From Lachnospiraceae bacterium (GTDB taxonomy: Bacteria; Bacillota; Clostridia; Lachnospirales; Lachnospiraceae), in contig VSNQ01000018.1 of assembly GCA_009774395.1 (NCBI GenBank), positions 1-45,180 of the forward strand: a stretch of 45,180 nt of DNA, written 5' to 3'. Below, in pieces: positions 42,285 to 45,180 of this stretch (within the stretch, counting starts at the first letter, position 1; every line of letters starts with the position of its first letter). The notes beneath the pieces were generated by a model. That model was not told the DNA's origin and ran no database searches. It worked only from the letters and a program-made list of their open reading frames with translations. Both the position numbers and the translations under genes were made by a program.

Positions 42285-42382
42285 GAGGTTGTCGCATTAA
42301 GTTAAATGTATACAAGGTAGTCTAACACCGTGTTGCGATTTATACTATATCTTGTATAATCAAAGCTTATTGGGACAGCTCT
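42285..42382 (-). repeat. MITE-like inverted-repeat element A, copy 5
   Basis: GAGGTTGTCGCATTAAG (42285) faces CTTATTGGGACAGCTC (to 42382), with inner ATACAAGGTA / TATCTTGTAT. The ends are slightly worn. Reverse orientation relative to copy 2. Lies 45 bases before the SpoIID-like gene. Confidence 0.8.
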
Positions 42383-42427
42383 AATTGTGCAGTTCCATGC
42401 AGAGGATGTATGCCGCTGAATTGGTGA

Positions 42428-44044
42428 ATGGGGTGCGGTGAACAGGGAACTCTGCTTGATTTGATAAGTAAAAAAATATTGGGAGGTGTCCGTATTCGGG
42501 AGGATAGGGTAAGACAGTTTAGAAAAATTGCTATTGTGATTCTCTGGATGATTCTTTCGCTTGGAATTTATCAATGCGGCGTTACGGTAGAGTTTGGCGG
42601 GGGAAAAACGCATGAGGAGGACAGCGGGACGGAAAATGCGCAGAACGGGGAAGCAGAAAATGCCTCTGACGGCACGGCAAAAGAGGAAGTTTTGGAGGAC
42701 ACAAAGCAAGTGCAGCCTCCGTTTGATAAAAATATCAGGGTGTTGATTCAAACAAGCGGTTTTTCCGGAATATACCATAAAGAACTTTTATTTTCAGGTA
42801 CGGACGGATTGGTGGTGACAATCGGCAATACAATAACAGAATACGCACCGAACGAAGTCTATACACTTACACAAAAGCAGTTTAAAAAGGCGGCGGTGAT
42901 ACAGATTAGCGGGAAAAACAATGGAAAAATAAGATGCCCCAGCATAACACGCAGCGCAGAAACGGCATATCGGGGCGCTATGGAGTGTTACAGCGCGCCA
43001 GAAGGAATCGTGTTGGTCAATGAGCTGCCAGTGGAAGAATATTTATATGGTGTAGTTCCCAGCGAGATGCCTTCCTCTTACCCGATAGAAGCGCAGAAAG
43101 CACAAGCGATAGGAGCTCGTACATATGCCTATTATCACAAAAAAAGCTATGCCTATCCCCAATGGCGTGCCCATGTAAACGACAGCACGACCTTTCAAGT
43201 ATATCTTAATATCGCAGAAACGGAAATCGCTCGGCAGGCAGTGGATGAAACAAAGGATATGGTGATTTACTACCAAGATGCACTGATACAGAGTTTTTAT
43301 TATTCTACTTCGGGCGGTTACAGCGGCGGAAGTGGTGTGTGGAATGATGCGGCTGTGGATGATGAAAATAGTTTTCTGGTGGAAACAGGTGACGTGGTTT
43401 TTGCACAGAACAGTGCAGAGGGGGAACAGCGTTACCGTGATTATATTCAATATGGAGATGAAATGGATATTGAATATACAGAACCATGGTACCGTTGGGA
43501 TTATGAGAAATCGCTGGAAGGGGAAGCGGGAAAAGCATTTTTAAAAAAATTGTATGCAATGTACTGTGCACAGCCGCAGAATATTAGAATTCGTTCGCGC
43601 TTTTACAGTGCAGATCAGCTTGTGAAGGAGAAGGGCATTCAAGATATCCGTGTGCTGAATCGGCGCAAAAGCGGGCTGGTTACAAATCTTTTGATTGAAA
43701 CAGAACATTTCCGTATTAATGTGCGCACACAGCATAGTATTCGGCAGGCACTTTCGATGGAGGGAGAATCTGTTACAAAAAAGGATGGTACAGACTACCT
43801 TTTAGGCGATATTTTGCCAAGCGCATATTTTTACATAGAAAAAAATCCAGCGCAGGAATCAAGCGATAATAATAATATGCAAAGTGGGGATACTTTGAAG
43901 AAGATAACGATTTATGGTGCAGGTTTAGGGCACGGCGCAGGAATGTCGCAGAACGGTGCAAAATGCCTTGCCAGCAAAGGATTCACCGCTGCGGAGATTT
44001 TGGCATATTATTATAGAGGGGACGTAAGGGAAATTTCGGAATAG
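42428..44044 (+). CDS. SpoIID/LytB-domain protein, membrane-anchored
   Basis: A 538-residue protein with one N-terminal membrane helix (about residues 36-54, AIVILWMILSLGIYQCGV), an acidic spacer (~58-95), and a SpoIID/LytB domain (~195-538). The domain has VNELPVEEYLYGVVPSEMPS with the conserved glutamate E213, then QAIGARTYAYY, the FYYSTSGGYSGG segment and the end YGAGLGHGAGMSQNGA. SpoIID is a lytic transglycosylase that strips peptidoglycan during engulfment; the wide family also serves in other wall remodelling. At 538 residues it is longer than SpoIID itself. ATG 42428 lacks a good ribosome site; an in-frame TTG at 42461 is possible. It probably acts outside the membrane on the wall. Confidence 0.85.
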   Translation: MGCGEQGTLLDLISKKILGGVRIREDRVRQFRKIAIVILWMILSLGIYQCGVTVEFGGGKTHEEDSGTENAQNGEAENASDGTAKEEVLEDTKQVQPPFDKNIRVLIQTSGFSGIYHKELLFSGTDGLVVTIGNTITEYAPNEVYTLTQKQFKKAAVIQISGKNNGKIRCPSITRSAETAYRGAMECYSAPEGIVLVNELPVEEYLYGVVPSEMPSSYPIEAQKAQAIGARTYAYYHKKSYAYPQWRAHVNDSTTFQVYLNIAETEIARQAVDETKDMVIYYQDALIQSFYYSTSGGYSGGSGVWNDAAVDDENSFLVETGDVVFAQNSAEGEQRYRDYIQYGDEMDIEYTEPWYRWDYEKSLEGEAGKAFLKKLYAMYCAQPQNIRIRSRFYSADQLVKEKGIQDIRVLNRRKSGLVTNLLIETEHFRINVRTQHSIRQALSMEGESVTKKDGTDYLLGDILPSAYFYIEKNPAQESSDNNNMQSGDTLKKITIYGAGLGHGAGMSQNGAKCLASKGFTAAEILAYYYRGDVREISE

Positions 44045-44134
44045 TATTGAAAATCACTGTATTGTGATAATGGCTGTGTTCCCCGAAGAACAAAAAGGGT
44101 AAGCATTTCGATGCAAAGGGGGAACAGTAACTGT

Positions 44135-44956
44135 ATGAAATTCTATCAATTGCAAAAAGAAGCGCGCAGACTGATTCTTGAGGCGGAAGTGGGAACTTAC
44201 GCTTCAGCGGCTGCGTTCTTTTTATTTTTATCTATTATCCCTGTGATTATGCTGGTAAGCGGACTTTTGCCGCATGGTGCTATTGCGCATAAAGATGTTG
44301 TGACAATCTCGCAGGCGGTAGTACCGGAGCGGATATATCATTTTTTAATTGCTATTGCAGACAGTTATCACGGGGACAATGTGACACTATTGTCCGTTTC
44401 TGCTGTAATTGTGATTTGGTCAGCTTCGAAAGGTATGCTTGCGATGATACGCGGATTAAATCATATTTATGAGATCGAAGAATCCAGAAACTATATGATG
44501 TTAAGGCTGAAAGCAGCGTTCTATACTTTGTTTTTGTTGATTGCGATTGTGCTGTCGGCAGGTATTTTGGTGTTTGGCAATACCGTTGCGGATATGCTGC
44601 TGCCGCAAGGGGTATTTCGCTCTGAATTTTGGAAATTAATCGGCGGACTGCGGCATATATTGGTTGCGTGTATGATTTCGGTAGTGTTCTGCACAATGTA
44701 CTGTCTGCTTCCCAACAACCAGATTGCATGGTGGATGCATTATCCGGGGGCAGCGTTTACTTCGGTGTTTTGGACACTGTATTCGTTCGCATTTTCGATT
44801 TATATCGATTATTTTGATGGGTTTTCTATGTACGGAAGCTTAACAACCATTGTGATAGTGATGATTTGGCTGTATTTTTGTATGTATATTTTTTTCTGCG
44901 GCGCGCTGGTTAATCGGTGGATTATGGATCGGGAAGTGGAGGTTCGGGAGTGGTAG
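44135..44956 (+). CDS. YihY/BrkB-family inner membrane protein
   Basis: A 273-residue membrane protein with about six helices, starting MKFYQLQKEARRLILEAEVG. The family pattern is present: TYASAAAFFLFLSIIPVIML for the first helix, the WSASKGMLAMIRGLNHIY region, and a late WMHYPGAAFTSVFWTLYSFA segment. YihY/BrkB proteins have no settled function; a role in export was proposed. I chose ATG 44135 because AAAGGGGG (44115-44122) lies 12 bases upstream; ATG 44111 in frame precedes that site. The gene follows the SpoIID-like gene by 90 bases and may share its transcript. Confidence 0.88.
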   Translation: MKFYQLQKEARRLILEAEVGTYASAAAFFLFLSIIPVIMLVSGLLPHGAIAHKDVVTISQAVVPERIYHFLIAIADSYHGDNVTLLSVSAVIVIWSASKGMLAMIRGLNHIYEIEESRNYMMLRLKAAFYTLFLLIAIVLSAGILVFGNTVADMLLPQGVFRSEFWKLIGGLRHILVACMISVVFCTMYCLLPNNQIAWWMHYPGAAFTSVFWTLYSFAFSIYIDYFDGFSMYGSLTTIVIVMIWLYFCMYIFFCGALVNRWIMDREVEVREW

Positions 44957-45062
44957 AGGGTTCTGTTTCTTTATCAAATTGCAGACACCATGTAAAAGGT
45001 ATGAATCCTTTAAAATAGATAGACAGTAAAGGAATAAAAACCTAAAAAGCAGACAGATATTA

Positions 45063-45091
45063 TTGATTTTGTGTGGGTAAAAGGGTAAACT
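45063..45091 (+). promoter_or_regulatory. Possible promoter for the next gene
   Basis: TTGATT (45063-45068), 17 bases, TAAACT (45086-45091). The rest of 44957-45180 holds no gene I can support; the next gene would start beyond the window. Confidence 0.4.
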
Positions 45092-45180
45092 ATTATTTAG
45101 GTGGTTATAAATTGCATCAATTTCTTAGAAAAATTCTGATAAATACAGAAAATTAGCAAGGCTGTGCGTGCGATTTTTAA

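Overview
The window looks like a chromosomal segment of a low-GC Firmicute, most likely a Lachnospiraceae-type gut Clostridium. The basis is an AT-rich sequence with strong AGGAGG ribosome sites, the gene order ylxM-ffh-rpsP-khpA-rimM-trmD, an ATP-dependent PEP carboxykinase, a QueH-type queuosine enzyme, a SpoIID-like protein, and Rpn nucleases whose tails carry repeated RxEG units. This was judged by eye; no database search was run.

Layout. (1) 1-15,070 is accessory DNA: two related and damaged Rpn nuclease genes, a small unknown gene, two XRE regulators on the minus strand, a WYL regulator broken by two in-frame stops, then a tight six-gene operon (5769-14208). The operon encodes two dynamin-like GTPases, a glycine-zipper protein, a HerA-like ATPase, an HNH/EndoVII (WHH-type) toxin nuclease and a probable DUF6985 immunity protein. 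The block ends in a DUF932 gene cut off after about 130 codons. (2) 15,130-19,036 is core: a TTGACA-17-TATCTT promoter drives ylxM-ffh-rpsP-khpA-rimM-trmD. (3) 19,156-27,372 holds two small conserved-looking genes, carA-carB, a DUF2262-like remnant, queH and argS. (4) 27,621-32,060 holds a NADAR gene, a CPBP protease fragment, a HAD phosphatase and pckA with a long leader. (5) 32,474-41,897 holds a two-component system, a secreted DUF5722-like protein with 36-bp tandem repeats, and a very large TPR-GGDEF protein. (6) 41,965-44,956 holds a 6S RNA with its own promoter and terminator, a SpoIID/LytB protein and a YihY/BrkB membrane protein.

Intergenic DNA is rich in repeats: five copies of a ~97-bp inverted-repeat (MITE-like) element with GGGGCTGTCGCA ends, a related element with AAAGGGCTGTCGG ends, a ~50-bp repeat that starts right after terminator T-runs, a 103-bp element with TGGTGTTAGTCAATA ends, and a dense hairpin array at 36.2-36.5 kb that shares a 24-bp repeat with the CPBP fragment.

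The strongest candidate for an undescribed system is the operon at 5769-14208. Translational coupling (two ATGA overlaps, 0- and 3-base junctions) argues that paired dynamin-like GTPases, a membrane-inserting small protein, a HerA motor and a nuclease/immunity pair act together. Anti-phage defence by abortive nuclease release, or export of a toxin, are the two readings I favour. The inactivated WYL gene just upstream may have been its regulator.
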